This document shows positions 1 through 8,906 of a stretch of 64,000 nt of DNA, piece after piece. This DNA is from Neobacillus bataviensis LMG 21833 (GTDB taxonomy: Bacteria; Bacillota; Bacilli; Bacillales; Cytobacillaceae). The notes below the pieces were generated by a model. The model did not search any database. It saw only the letters and a program-made list of their open reading frames with translations, and was not told the origin of the DNA. Each line of letters begins with the position of its first letter. Position 1 is the first letter of the stretch. Made by a program: the position numbers and the translations under genes. The DNA is taken from the NCBI RefSeq assembly GCF_000307875.1, contig NZ_AJLS01000009.1, positions 1 through 64,000 on the forward strand, in the 5' to 3' direction.

Positions 1-182
1 ACGTCTTCATAATAAACATCACCAGGAACCTCTTCTAGGTATATGGTATCAGTTAGATTGGAACTTTCTTCTACCGTCTCCACAGTGGGATTTGTTTCGG
101 CAGCATATGTATTTGTTGCAAATGGAAATAAAAATAGAGCTGCAGCAGCTAAGCCGCTTAAAAAAGATAATTTTTTCTTCAT
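1..182 (-). CDS. Secreted protein of unknown function, N-terminal part only
   Basis: The reverse strand opens with ATG at 182 and stays open to the window edge, giving about 60 residues. Residues 1-28 form a clear Sec signal peptide: MKKK, a hydrophobic stretch (SGLAAAALFLFPFA) and an Ala-x-Ala-like cleavage site near NTYAAE. The mature part seen is acidic and Thr/Glu-rich with no recognised motif. The rest of the gene lies outside the window, so function cannot be named. No Shine-Dalgarno site lies within normal distance of the start; GGGGGTG is found about 32 nt upstream with a perfect hairpin between (see the separate entry). Exported wall or surface protein is a reasonable guess given the neighbours, but only export is supported. 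Confidence 0.7.
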   Translation of the reverse strand, partial: MKKKLSFLSGLAAAALFLFPFATNTYAAETNPTVETVEESSNLTDTIYLEEVPGDVYYED

Positions 183-221
183 TTTCTAGATTTCTACTTA
201 CTTAGAAATCTATACACCCCC
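183..221 (-). promoter_or_regulatory. Leader hairpin between a distant Shine-Dalgarno site and the start codon
   Basis: Read on the minus strand, GGGGGTG (215-221) is followed by 2 nt, a perfect 10-bp hairpin with 6-nt loop (arms 203-212 and 187-196), 4 nt, and then the ATG at 180-182. If the hairpin folds, the effective spacing from ribosome binding site to ATG falls from 32 to about 6 nt. The geometry is seen directly; the bridging role is inference. Confidence 0.45.
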
Positions 222-316
222 GATTAAAAAATTTGATATAGGCCTTATTAACTTAATTTAAGCACTATGTTAATAATAATAAGGTCTTTTGGCATATATG
301 TCCAGATGAAATTACA

Positions 317-2596
317 TTAATTAACCAAAATTTCCAATCTACCAACCACTTTTGTGAGATCTTTGTAGTTTGGCAGATTATCGTGGAGAATTTTGCTGGA
401 TTTTTCTATTTCCCCTATTTTTTCAAATGAAATAATTTGCAACGCAATAAGGGTAAGCTTCATATTCTTATTCTTGTTATTTTTCTTTGAATACTCGATA
501 GCTTTGCGAAAGTCTTTCTTTAAAAAGTAAGCAAGGGAAATAAAGTCTTTAGTGGCAGGAGTGATATGAAAGTCCCGACTGTTAAAGGCTTTACCTGCAT
601 TTGTTTTATTTACTTGTGCGTTCCAGTATATTTCCTTTTTGTAATCTTCTAAAGCAGAAGATATCAGTTTATCAGCTTTAGATCTATTCTGATTCTCTAT
701 ATTTTTCATAGCTGTATTCACTTTTAGGGCGATACTATCTTGATAGAGTTTTGCATTAAAATGATCAACACTTAACCCCATATTATAATAGGATAAAGCA
801 TCGTCATATAGGCCTGCCTTTTCAGATAATTTTGCTGCATGAAAAAGGACAGTTGAATTGTGCGGCTCCGTCTCTACCATTCTTTTTAAAGTATCTTTTA
901 CCTGTTGTTGGATAATAAGATCCTTGCTTGCAGTAAACTTCGTCGAGTAAATCAGACTTAAATCAGTTAGATATTTTATATTTTTTGGATCGTTAGAAAC
1001 TGATTTAGTCAAATAATGCTCTTTAACACTAATTGATTTTGCCGCATTTGCTTTCTCAAACATCTGCCTGGCTGTCATAAATTTATAGGATTGAATTAAA
1101 CCTATCAATAGCAACAGGGCGTATACCCCGAAAGTAATTTTAATGAAGGATTTAGAACCATAATGTTTCTTAGGGCTTTCCTTGATCGTTGTGGTGTTTG
1201 ATAACCCGATTGCCAATAACCAAAAGGCAATCAACCAGACTGATCCAAATGAAAAATTAAAATCGATAAAACTATGGCTAAAAAGTATGATAAGTGCAAC
1301 AATGACAGCTACAGGTAATGCAGAGTCTTTTTGAATTCGGTAAGATTTTATAAGTAAATAAAAGAAATAGAGAAAGACGAATAAAAAAATCGAAAAGCCT
1401 ATCCATCCCGTATCAATGATCCACTCCATATATCCATTATGAATTTTGTTTGAGATATAGGGGGAATTTTGATACTGTTTATAAACCGCTGCCCATCCTT
1501 CGCCGCCAAATCCGAAAAAGGGGGAGGATTGACTCATACTTAAGGCGTTGTCCACGAAAAGAAAACGTTCTGTAGCTGATCCCGTTTCTAAACTGATTCC
1601 AGCAAGTCTATCCTGTAATTTATCTGGTAAACTTTTATAAATAATCCCCTCATTTTTTAAATCCAACAGTCCTACTAGGGTTATCACTAAAATAATCAGA
1701 GGCAGGATCAAGTGTCTCCGTCCTTTTGTTAAGACTTCTTTTTTGAAAAATTCATAGTTTTTTGTTAACCCTTGATTGATTAATGTACATAATGTAATAG
1801 TAATGATGATCATAAGTACAAAAATTAGTAAACCGGGGTATTTCGATTGTACCGATTCCCCAAGAAGAATAGATTGGCAAATAACTAAAGAACTAATAAT
1901 TGATATGAAGCTGTATGCGACATATTTTAGTTGTTTTTGCAGTGGCAGCAGGAGGAGCCCCAAAACCCAGGCAAATGGGAAGAGGAGCATCATCCCTCTT
2001 GAATAAGATTGAATGAAGCATACCATAAATGGTACTAGTAAAAATGAGTGTAAGTATAGATATTTTCCTGCTAATTTTCCTTCAGTTAGATTGATTAATG
2101 AATAGAAAAAGAATAATGCCATCAACATTCCAAACGTATTTGGATATTGAAAGACTCCCCCAAATCGTCCCACTATTATGGCACTTGGATAATCCATCCA
2201 ACCATAATAGATTAACAGCATTGAAAAGGCGAGAAATGCCCCCAGTATTGAAAATACTAGCGCAAGAAAATCTTTTATTTTGGGCTTACTTGCAGTCCAT
2301 AATAAGAGGACAAAAAAGCTTGTGTATAGTATCCATCTCAGTATAGAATCCCATGTTCCTTTGGGGCTTTCCGCAAAGGGAAAGGAAAAGACATAACATA
2401 ATGGCAGCAATAATACTACAAGATATCGTTTTAACAGGTATGAATCGTCTTTAATAAACAGCCTCAAAATAAAGAACAAACAACTAATAGTTAAAAGAAT
2501 AATTATGGGATAGGTATTATAGCTAAAATAAAGTCCCTTTTGATAAGGTGTAATCAAAAAAATAAGGGTTAGCATGACAAAGATAAACCATTTCAT
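317..2596 (-). CDS. O-antigen ligase/polymerase-like membrane protein with C-terminal TPR region
   Basis: Polytopic membrane protein of about 759 residues. The N-terminal roughly 500 residues are strings of hydrophobic segments with one long extracytoplasmic loop (including GFGGEGWAAVYKQYQNSPY and a following His-containing segment, NKIHNGYMEW), the pattern of the Wzy_C/WaaL O-antigen ligase family. The C-terminal 250 residues are soluble and carry degenerate TPR-like helices (DPKNIKYLTDLSLIY; KLSEKAGLYDDALSYY). Such proteins polymerise glycans or transfer them from undecaprenyl carrier. The reading frame opens at 2629, but AGGAAGAAGG lies 8 nt before the ATG at 2596, so this start is preferred. 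The gene follows the penicillin-binding-protein gene directly (stop at 2629-2631), suggesting cotranscription and a joint wall-glycan role, which is inference. Confidence 0.78.
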   Translation of the reverse strand: MKWFIFVMLTLIFLITPYQKGLYFSYNTYPIIILLTISCLFFILRLFIKDDSYLLKRYLVVLLLPLCYVFSFPFAESPKGTWDSILRWILYTSFFVLLLWTASKPKIKDFLALVFSILGAFLAFSMLLIYYGWMDYPSAIIVGRFGGVFQYPNTFGMLMALFFFYSLINLTEGKLAGKYLYLHSFLLVPFMVCFIQSYSRGMMLLFPFAWVLGLLLLPLQKQLKYVAYSFISIISSLVICQSILLGESVQSKYPGLLIFVLMIIITITLCTLINQGLTKNYEFFKKEVLTKGRRHLILPLIILVITLVGLLDLKNEGIIYKSLPDKLQDRLAGISLETGSATERFLFVDNALSMSQSSPFFGFGGEGWAAVYKQYQNSPYISNKIHNGYMEWIIDTGWIGFSIFLFVFLYFFYLLIKSYRIQKDSALPVAVIVALIILFSHSFIDFNFSFGSVWLIAFWLLAIGLSNTTTIKESPKKHYGSKSFIKITFGVYALLLLIGLIQSYKFMTARQMFEKANAAKSISVKEHYLTKSVSNDPKNIKYLTDLSLIYSTKFTASKDLIIQQQVKDTLKRMVETEPHNSTVLFHAAKLSEKAGLYDDALSYYNMGLSVDHFNAKLYQDSIALKVNTAMKNIENQNRSKADKLISSALEDYKKEIYWNAQVNKTNAGKAFNSRDFHITPATKDFISLAYFLKKDFRKAIEYSKKNNKNKNMKLTLIALQIISFEKIGEIEKSSKILHDNLPNYKDLTKVVGRLEILVN

Positions 2597-2628
2597 TTTG
2601 TAAGCCTTCTTCCTATATAAATAGAACA

Positions 2629-4248
2629 TTATTTCAATCTTTTAATAACATTATGAAAAAGAGTGGTAGGGCCTCCACTGCCCTCGTTTAAAATTAATTT
2701 ATGATCTGGATCCACTGCATCCGGGCCTATCCAAACGGCGGCCGTATATTTCTTTGTATACCCGACAAACCAGCCATCATAGGAAGTTGTTCCTGTTTTT
2801 CCTGCAACAAACTCTCCCTCTAAATCAGCTTTATTCGCAGTACCATTGGTAACTACATTTCTCAAAAGTGCATTCATTTCATCGGCAGTATGTTTTTTTA
2901 TTATTCTTTTATGCTCCACATTATTTTTATAAATAAGTTTCCCTTTGTTATCTCGTATGCTATTTATCGTATGGGCAGTTACCATATTCCCGCCATTTGG
3001 AAAAATCGTATATGCTTGCGCTAATGCCAGGGGGGAAGTTCCTTTACTGGAAAAGCCAAGCGCTAATTTATACCCATCTTTCTCATCAATATCAAATAAA
3101 TCGAATTTTTTGATATAGTTTAACCCTGTATCTAGTCCAATTTTGTATAAAAGCCAGACAGTTGGAACATTGTAGGAATGCGCCACGGTATCTTGTAATG
3201 ACACTTCTTTTCTGTAAAGAAAGTCAAAGTTATGTGGTTTATAACCTCCAACCCGAATGGGCACATCCTTTAGTATGCTAGTTGGCTTCCAGCCTAATTC
3301 AATGGCCGGGGCATAAACAATTAGCGGTTTAAAGGTAGATGCTGGTTGTCTTGTGATTTGGCTTGCACGATTTAGAGCATTTTTTTGATATTCCCTGCCA
3401 CCCATTAAACCAAGGACTTTTCCAGTATGGTGATCAAGAATCACCATTCCACTTTCTAATTGAGGATTTTCTTGTAATGGAAAATTTTCTTTATTCTCAA
3501 ACTGGGTGTAAAGGGTTTGTTGTATTTTTTTGTTTAAATTCGTGTTAATTGTGTATCCGCTTCTTATTAATTCACTCTCACTTATTTCTAATGATTTTTC
3601 TGCTTCCCAAAGGGTTTGTTCAACGTAGCTTTGTGCATACGTATGGGGGCCTTTTAGAGACTGAATGAGTGAATCCATTTCGGCTGTGCTTTGTGTATAC
3701 TCCTCTTTAGATAAATACCCTTTTTTTAATAAATTCTTTAAAAAGTTTTGGCTGTCCTCTTGAATATTTCCTGTCTTCTTTTGTTCCATTTTAGCTAAGA
3801 GGTAAAACTGTTCTACCTTGCTGGTTTTATCTAAACTTTTATTTAAGTAATAGGCAGAGGCAGTGGACATCCCGACAATTCCATAATCAAAGTAGACATT
3901 GTTTACAAAAATAGTTAATAATTCATTTTGGGAATAGATAGTGCTTGTTAAAAGTCCTGTTTCTACTTGTTTTAAGTAATGATTCGGAAAAAGCATGGAC
4001 GGTAAGGTTTTTATCTTTTCTTCTTTGTTAATGTAAGTTGAAATCATAGACGGGATTTCTCTGGCCGATTTTATTTCTTTCTCCGTAAAAATATTTTCTC
4101 CGCTACCATCCTTAACCATAATATGATGTTTTTGCTCGATGCTCTTTTTAATAGAAAATAATTCAATAGATACAAAAATAATGAAACAACATACAAGTAC
4201 ACTAATAGCAATAACGCTATATTTCTTTTTAATGGTGAACGTCTTCAA
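2629..4248 (-). CDS. Penicillin-binding transpeptidase with degenerate GT51 domain
   Basis: 539-residue membrane-anchored D,D-transpeptidase. Residues 10-31 form the single N-terminal transmembrane segment. The transpeptidase half is intact: STFK at 304-307 (nucleophile Ser304), SYN at 358-360 and KTG at 484-486, in the layout of class A PBPs. Residues about 95-140 (NELLTIFVNNVYFDYGIVG) match the last conserved blocks of the GT51 glycosyltransferase, but the preceding catalytic blocks (EDxxFxxH and the Q-rich GGSTITQQ motif) are absent, so polymerising activity is unlikely. Start is TTG with AGGAG 7 nt upstream. It sits immediately before an O-antigen ligase-like gene, suggesting a specialised cross-linking task during polysaccharide or sporulation-related wall work; that role is inference. 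Confidence 0.85.
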   Translation of the reverse strand: MKTFTIKKKYSVIAISVLVCCFIIFVSIELFSIKKSIEQKHHIMVKDGSGENIFTEKEIKSAREIPSMISTYINKEEKIKTLPSMLFPNHYLKQVETGLLTSTIYSQNELLTIFVNNVYFDYGIVGMSTASAYYLNKSLDKTSKVEQFYLLAKMEQKKTGNIQEDSQNFLKNLLKKGYLSKEEYTQSTAEMDSLIQSLKGPHTYAQSYVEQTLWEAEKSLEISESELIRSGYTINTNLNKKIQQTLYTQFENKENFPLQENPQLESGMVILDHHTGKVLGLMGGREYQKNALNRASQITRQPASTFKPLIVYAPAIELGWKPTSILKDVPIRVGGYKPHNFDFLYRKEVSLQDTVAHSYNVPTVWLLYKIGLDTGLNYIKKFDLFDIDEKDGYKLALGFSSKGTSPLALAQAYTIFPNGGNMVTAHTINSIRDNKGKLIYKNNVEHKRIIKKHTADEMNALLRNVVTNGTANKADLEGEFVAGKTGTTSYDGWFVGYTKKYTAAVWIGPDAVDPDHKLILNEGSGGPTTLFHNVIKRLK

Positions 4249-4486
4249 AGTAAATCTCCTAACCCTTATTGTTTTATTAGATGAATAGAAGTAAAACTAT
4301 AACTATTTTACTATAAAGTGCGTAAGAAAAAACAACAATAGCGGGATTTTTGATACTTCTATAAACCTAATGATGGCTTTCTGGTAAAAGGATCTGCCTA
4401 CTTTAGATGTCAATATTCGTGGATGATTCAAATAATCACTAACCAATTGAGACGTTTAAGCATATATAGTATTTAAAGGAGAGGAT

Positions 4487-5311
4487 ATGAATAAATAGTA
4501 TTCAACGATTTATTCCTGCTTCTAACAAAGGGACTTGTCCGGTTATAAAAATGATCCCTAAATACATCACCATCCATGAAACAGACAACCCAGGTGCAGA
4601 TGAAAACGCCCACACGACTACAAGAGAGGGGAAATGACTGTGCCGCATCATGGCACCTACAAATTGATGATCATCAAGCAATCCTTTCAATTCCGTTCGA
4701 CGAAATGGCCTTTGCTGCCGGTGATGGCAGTAACGGCCGGGCAATAAGAAGTCCATTCACATTGAAATTTGAGTTAATGCTGATGGGTATTTTCAAAAGA
4801 ATGTTCAGAATAAAGATGTGGTAACAAAGCAACTGATGGGGCAATTTAATATTTCAATCTCAAATGTCGTCCAGCATAATCACTGCACGGGCAAAAACTG
4901 CCCAAGAAATCTTCGAAGTGGGGAAAATGGTATAAATTAAAGGTTATTGTTGATGGATTGAATATTAGATAGGCGCCCAATTTAAGAGCAGCAGTCACAA
5001 GAAATAGCTCGTAAGGGTGAAATATTTGATGCATATGCAAATGTAAATGAGTGGCATAATGTAGGCAGACCAACTGGATTATTTGTATTAATGGACAGTG
5101 GTTATCATTGATTAGAAACTAATCAGCCCAATCCTATCTGAGAACATTAATAAGGAAAGGAGCCAAAAGGGAGTTTGTAAAAATGGTTCAACATATAGTA
5201 GGTGTGACAGCGGATGGTACATTTGGTAAGGACACAGAAGTAGCCGTAAAATCATTTCAAAAACGGCACTGGTCAAGTAATGATGGAATTGTATGACCAA
5301 ATACTTGGTAG
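4487..5311 (+). pseudogene. Decayed phage-type N-acetylmuramoyl-L-alanine amidase (Amidase_2, SH3, PG-binding)
   Basis: AAAGGAGAGGAT precedes ATG 4487, but the frame stops after three codons. Fragments in shifting frames reconstruct a peptidoglycan amidase. Seen in order: IQRFIPASN and YITIHETDNPGADENAH (zinc-ligand His of Amidase_2); RLQERGN, AASWHLQIDD and SIPFDEMAFAAGDGSNG; VNADGYFQKNV, then QHNHCTGKNCPRNLRS, where the family normally has W instead of C; an SH3-like stretch (VIVDGLNIR, KGEIFDAYANVNEWHNVG); and a peptidoglycan-binding domain (VQHIVGVTADGTFGKDTEVA) ending PNTW-TAG at 5311. I count at least three frameshifts and several in-frame stops. It resembles CwlA/XlyA-type prophage lysins. 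No other phage genes are nearby, so it is probably a lone relic. Confidence 0.82.
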
Positions 5312-5573
5312 CTTAAGTTTTAGTTAAGAATACTCCTCTCCTTCACTGGAAGACCACGAAGGGGACTATACATAATTAAAAGGTTTGTGGATTTTCACAA
5401 TAGAATTAGCAAGTGAAAATACGTAATAATGCTAAAAAGGGCATGGAGTTATTAATGCTTTAATTTTTTTGTAATCGTCTTAAAAGCATGATCAATCCTT
5501 GGAGGATTATACATTATAGAGAAATCAATGTTAGAGTCAAATCCAAGCTATTTTTTAGGAATATAAATCAAAA
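5312..5573. other. Intergenic stretch without recognised gene
   Basis: Between the amidase relic and the LCP gene terminator I see short AT-rich sequence with no long frame, no clear promoter and no repeat. It may be further eroded sequence downstream of the amidase. Confidence 0.5.
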
Positions 5574-5611
5574 CCAAAAAACTCCCCCAAATATTAATCT
5601 GGAAGGAGTTT
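5574..5611 (-). terminator. Rho-independent terminator of the LCP gene
   Basis: On the minus strand AAACTCC (5605-5611) pairs with GGAGTTT (5579-5585), with flanking C/G pairs extending the stem, followed by a T run. It lies just past the stop codon of the LCP gene. Confidence 0.75.
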
Positions 5612-5618
5612 ATTTTCT

Positions 5619-6554
5619 TTATTTTAGTTCTAATTGTGCTTTTATATCGGTTTGAATGCGCGCCTTTTCGTCATCAGGAACGATATAATAATAAATACCG
5701 CTAATTTTTGTTCCGCTACCTTTAATACTCATTTGTTGGACATTACCAGCAGCGCTTCGGTAATTTCTTTGAATCTTATTCATTTGGTCAAAAGTAAGAT
5801 TGGTTCGGACATTATTACCGAGAGCCGAAAAAATACTTTGGTATTTAGTAAGCGAAGAGAGACTAGCGCCTTCGCTCAGGATACCTTGAATAATTTCACG
5901 TTGACGTAATTGTCGACCAAAGTCACCACGGGGATCCTCATATCTCATTTGGATATAAGCTAAAGCTTTATTACCATCTAAATTGACTGGGCCTTTTGGA
6001 AAATGATAACCATCCTGAGAAAAATCTAAATCATTGTTTACAGTAATTCCACCGACAGCATCGATAATTTCTTTAAATCCATCCATGTTCACTCTTACAA
6101 AGTAATCAATCGGTATATCTAAAAAGTTCTCAACTGTTTTCATTGCCATTTCTTCATTACCATAGGCATAAGCATGATTAATTTTGTCTATTTTTCCTTT
6201 ACCAATAATTTCAGTGCGAGTATCACGTGGAATGCTTATCATTTTTACTGAATTTAAATTTGGATTAACAGCCAAGACAATCATAGTATCAGACCGTCCC
6301 TTATCACCACTTCGCTGATCAACTCCCAGCATAAGAACCGAGAATGGCTGCTTACTTTCCAAGGATACTTGTTCTGTGCGTTTATCTGATTTATTTCTTT
6401 CTAAAGGTTGATGCATGGTTTCAACAGCAGTAGTCAAAGATCTATATACAGAAAAGGCGTAAGCCCCAATTCCAATTAAAAGTATTAATAAAATAATGCC
6501 TGTATTACGAAGCCATTTTCTTTTTTTCTTTTGCTTTTTTTGTTCTACCCTCAT
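5619..6554 (-). CDS. LCP (LytR-CpsA-Psr) family glycopolymer-peptidoglycan ligase
   Basis: 311-residue type II membrane protein: a basic N-terminus, one transmembrane segment at about residues 17-34, then an extracytoplasmic LCP domain. Family hallmarks are visible: VLMLGVDQR, GRSDTMIV (Asp/Arg that bind the polyprenyl pyrophosphate), SIPRDTR, INHAYAYGN, VNMDGFKEIIDAVGG, and RYEDPRGDFGRQLRQREII. LCP enzymes transfer teichoic acid or capsular polysaccharide from undecaprenyl pyrophosphate to peptidoglycan. Start ATG has AGGAGGAATCTTT upstream. It is divergent from the polysaccharide operon at 6988 and is closely similar in layout to a second LCP gene at 27914, so the two probably attach polymers made by this region. 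TagU/TagT-like; exact paralogue assignment is not possible here. Confidence 0.93.
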   Translation of the reverse strand: MRVEQKKQKKKRKWLRNTGIILLILLIGIGAYAFSVYRSLTTAVETMHQPLERNKSDKRTEQVSLESKQPFSVLMLGVDQRSGDKGRSDTMIVLAVNPNLNSVKMISIPRDTRTEIIGKGKIDKINHAYAYGNEEMAMKTVENFLDIPIDYFVRVNMDGFKEIIDAVGGITVNNDLDFSQDGYHFPKGPVNLDGNKALAYIQMRYEDPRGDFGRQLRQREIIQGILSEGASLSSLTKYQSIFSALGNNVRTNLTFDQMNKIQRNYRSAAGNVQQMSIKGSGTKISGIYYYIVPDDEKARIQTDIKAQLELK

Positions 6555-6585
6555 AAAGATTCCTCCTATATTTATTAGTAAAAAC

Positions 6586-6613
6586 TATATATTAGATTAG
6601 CAGATTTTGTCGA
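6586..6613 (-). promoter_or_regulatory. Predicted SigA-type promoter of the LCP gene
   Basis: Minus strand: TCGACA (6608-6613), 16-nt spacer, TATATA (6586-6591), about 30 nt upstream of the LCP start. Match is moderate. Confidence 0.4.
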
Positions 6614-6867
6614 AAGAATATACATTTATTTGAACCTGTATGAAATATTATATTGACCTATAAGGAAAAATAGAAAAATAGTCCAATACTTGGAAAGTAC
6701 ACCAATGTATTGATATATAGGTAAGAAATATAAAATTTCGTTGTAAAGATATGTAAATGGGAGAAATAGACTAGTTATTTTCTTTGTTTTATTGTTTAAT
6801 ATTAAAGGTAAACAATTTCATAAAGTGCGAAGTTTTGATTATAAGTGCCATTTATCGACAAAAACTA

Positions 6868-6876
6868 TGATATAAT
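6868..6876 (+). promoter_or_regulatory. Extended -10 promoter of the first polysaccharide operon
   Basis: TGATATAAT gives TG-n-TATAAT with TATAAT at 6871-6876; no good -35 box is needed or seen. The transcript would have a leader of about 105 nt holding a 7-bp hairpin (6920-6937, TACCTTT/AAAGGTA) followed by seven A residues. The rest of 6614-6987 shows nothing else. Confidence 0.55.
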
Positions 6877-6987
6877 ATTTAATGGTATTTTTTACAGAAA
6901 ATTAAAGAAAATATATTATTACCTTTCGATAAAGGTAAAAAAATACTTCATTAGTACTATACTTCTTAATTCGGGGGCGTATTTAGA

Positions 6988-8817
6988 TTGAGCTATTCTA
7001 AAAGGGTGACAATATTAATTGTTATAGACTCACTTGTAATTTTATCTTGTGTACTTGGTAGTCATATTTTGATGCATCCCGCACTAAATCTGACTTTAGC
7101 AGATACTTTTAATATTGGAACCATTTTACTTCTAATTAGTTATCTAGTATTTGCATTTTATTATCGACTTTATAATAAGGTATGGGAGTATGCAAGTACG
7201 CACGAGTTACTTGCAGTTGTTAAGGCCGTGACACTTGCGACCCTCATACAAGGATTAGGTGAATATTTTTTTAATAACTACTTTCATTTTAGAATTCAAG
7301 TAAGTTTGTGGATGCTGCTAGTTTTATCTATTGGTGGAATTCGATTCATATGGAGAATTTATCGTGATGGCTTTTTAAGTGTTTCTAGTGACTCAAAAAA
7401 AACATTGATTATTGGTGCTGGTTCTGCCGGTGTCATGGTTGCACGCCAATTAATAAAAAGTAAAAACTCCGAACTAAAACCTATTGCTTTTATTGATGAT
7501 GATTCCCAAAAATATAAGATGCAAATATTAGATATTCCAGTTGTGGGTGACTCTTCGAAGATATGCGAGGTAGTTGAAAAGTTGGAAGTTGATAATATTA
7601 TTATCGCTATCCCATCATTAAGTAAAAAGAGTTTAAATCGCATTTTTGAGGAATGTTCTAAAACAAGTGCCAAAACACAGATTCTTCCGATGATTGAAGA
7701 TTTAATGACTGGCAAACTTTCTGTAAATGAGTTCCGTGATGTTCAAGTGGAGGATTTATTAGGAAGAGAAACGGTAGAGTTAGATATTGAGAGTATCTCA
7801 GAGTATGTAACAGGAAAAACGGTGTTAGTTACTGGTGCAGGAGGATCAATAGGTTCTGAAATTTGCAGGCAGATTTGTAAGTTTAATCCCCAAAAAATAG
7901 TATTGGTAGGGCATGGTGAAAATAGTATTTATCAGATTGATATGGAGCTTCGTAAAAACTATGCAGACCGAATAGAAATAGTTCCAGTAATAGGAGATAT
8001 CCAAGACCGGATGAGAATATTTGAAATTATGGAAGAGCATCTTCCGTTTATGGTATACCATGCTGCAGCACATAAACATGTACCATTAATGGAATATAAT
8101 CCGAGAGAAGCAGTGAAAAATAATATTCTTGGAACAAAAAATGTAGCAGAAGCAGCTGAAACCTATAATGTAAATACTTTTGTATTGATATCTTCGGATA
8201 AGGCAGTGAATCCTACAAATGTGATGGGAGCTACAAAACGTTTTGCTGAACTAATTATTCAGAGTTTAGCAAAAAATAGTAATACAAAATTTGTGGCGGT
8301 TCGTTTTGGTAACGTTCTAGGCAGCCGTGGTAGCGTAATTCCACTATTTAAAAGGCAAATACAGACAGGTGGCCCCCTTACGGTTACTCACCCGGAAATG
8401 ACTAGGTATTTTATGACTATACCTGAGGCTTCACGGCTCGTGATTCAAGCTGGAACACTGGCAAAAGGCGGAGAAGTATTTGTACTTGATATGGGAGAGC
8501 CAGTGAAAATTGTCGACTTAGCTAAAAACTTAATAAGGTTGTCTGGCTTTTCAGTTGAAGATATAGGGATTCAGTATAGTGGACTTCGTCCAGGGGAAAA
8601 AATGTACGAAGAGCTTTTGAATGAAAATGAAATTCATGCTGAGCATGTATTCCCGAAAATTCATATTGGGAAAACTAAAGTGATCCATGCGGAGCTATTA
8701 TATCGGTTAATTAATAAGTTGTTAACAATGTCTGAGGATGAAATGTGTGAAACATTAATTGCGGTAGCAAATAATAAATATGATCGTTCACCTTTGTTAT
8801 CTGTAGTAACCCAGTAA
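6988..8817 (+). CDS. CapD/EpsC-type nucleoside-diphosphate-sugar 4,6-dehydratase/epimerase
   Basis: 609 residues. Residues 1-130 hold four hydrophobic segments. A CoA/NAD-binding-like Rossmann unit follows (IIGAGSAGVMVARQL, about residues 140-160), then the catalytic extended SDR domain with VTGAGGSIGSEICRQI (about 281-296), HAAAHKHVPLMEYNP and SSDKAVNPTNVMGATKR. Membrane-bound dehydratases of this family (PglF, WbpM, EpsC) convert UDP-GlcNAc to the UDP-4-keto-6-deoxy sugar, the first step to bacillosamine-type sugars. The aminotransferase and initiating transferase that follow complete that logic. Start is TTG 6988 with GGGGG 10 nt upstream. A small 8-bp hairpin follows the stop. Confidence 0.93.
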   Translation: MSYSKRVTILIVIDSLVILSCVLGSHILMHPALNLTLADTFNIGTILLLISYLVFAFYYRLYNKVWEYASTHELLAVVKAVTLATLIQGLGEYFFNNYFHFRIQVSLWMLLVLSIGGIRFIWRIYRDGFLSVSSDSKKTLIIGAGSAGVMVARQLIKSKNSELKPIAFIDDDSQKYKMQILDIPVVGDSSKICEVVEKLEVDNIIIAIPSLSKKSLNRIFEECSKTSAKTQILPMIEDLMTGKLSVNEFRDVQVEDLLGRETVELDIESISEYVTGKTVLVTGAGGSIGSEICRQICKFNPQKIVLVGHGENSIYQIDMELRKNYADRIEIVPVIGDIQDRMRIFEIMEEHLPFMVYHAAAHKHVPLMEYNPREAVKNNILGTKNVAEAAETYNVNTFVLISSDKAVNPTNVMGATKRFAELIIQSLAKNSNTKFVAVRFGNVLGSRGSVIPLFKRQIQTGGPLTVTHPEMTRYFMTIPEASRLVIQAGTLAKGGEVFVLDMGEPVKIVDLAKNLIRLSGFSVEDIGIQYSGLRPGEKMYEELLNENEIHAEHVFPKIHIGKTKVIHAELLYRLINKLLTMSEDEMCETLIAVANNKYDRSPLLSVVTQ

Positions 8818-8826
8818 ATATTTAAA

Positions 8827-8847
8827 TGTAGTCTTAAATAGACTACA
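8827..8847 (+). terminator. Short hairpin after the dehydratase gene (possible partial terminator)
   Basis: TGTAGTCT/AGACTACA, 5-nt loop, followed by AAGTTTT. The weak T tract suggests transcript trimming or partial termination rather than an operon end. Confidence 0.35.
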
Positions 8848-8906
8848 AAGTTTTGACTGACTTAGAATATTAAATACCTAAACTCAATAAAGTGAGGTTA
8901 ACTAGT

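Noticed and set aside
4502-5300. Several minus- and plus-strand frames of 60-85 codons in the amidase relic
   Set aside because: They are chance frames within a pseudogene; the amidase pieces explain the plus strand and the others lack ribosome binding sites and homology signs.
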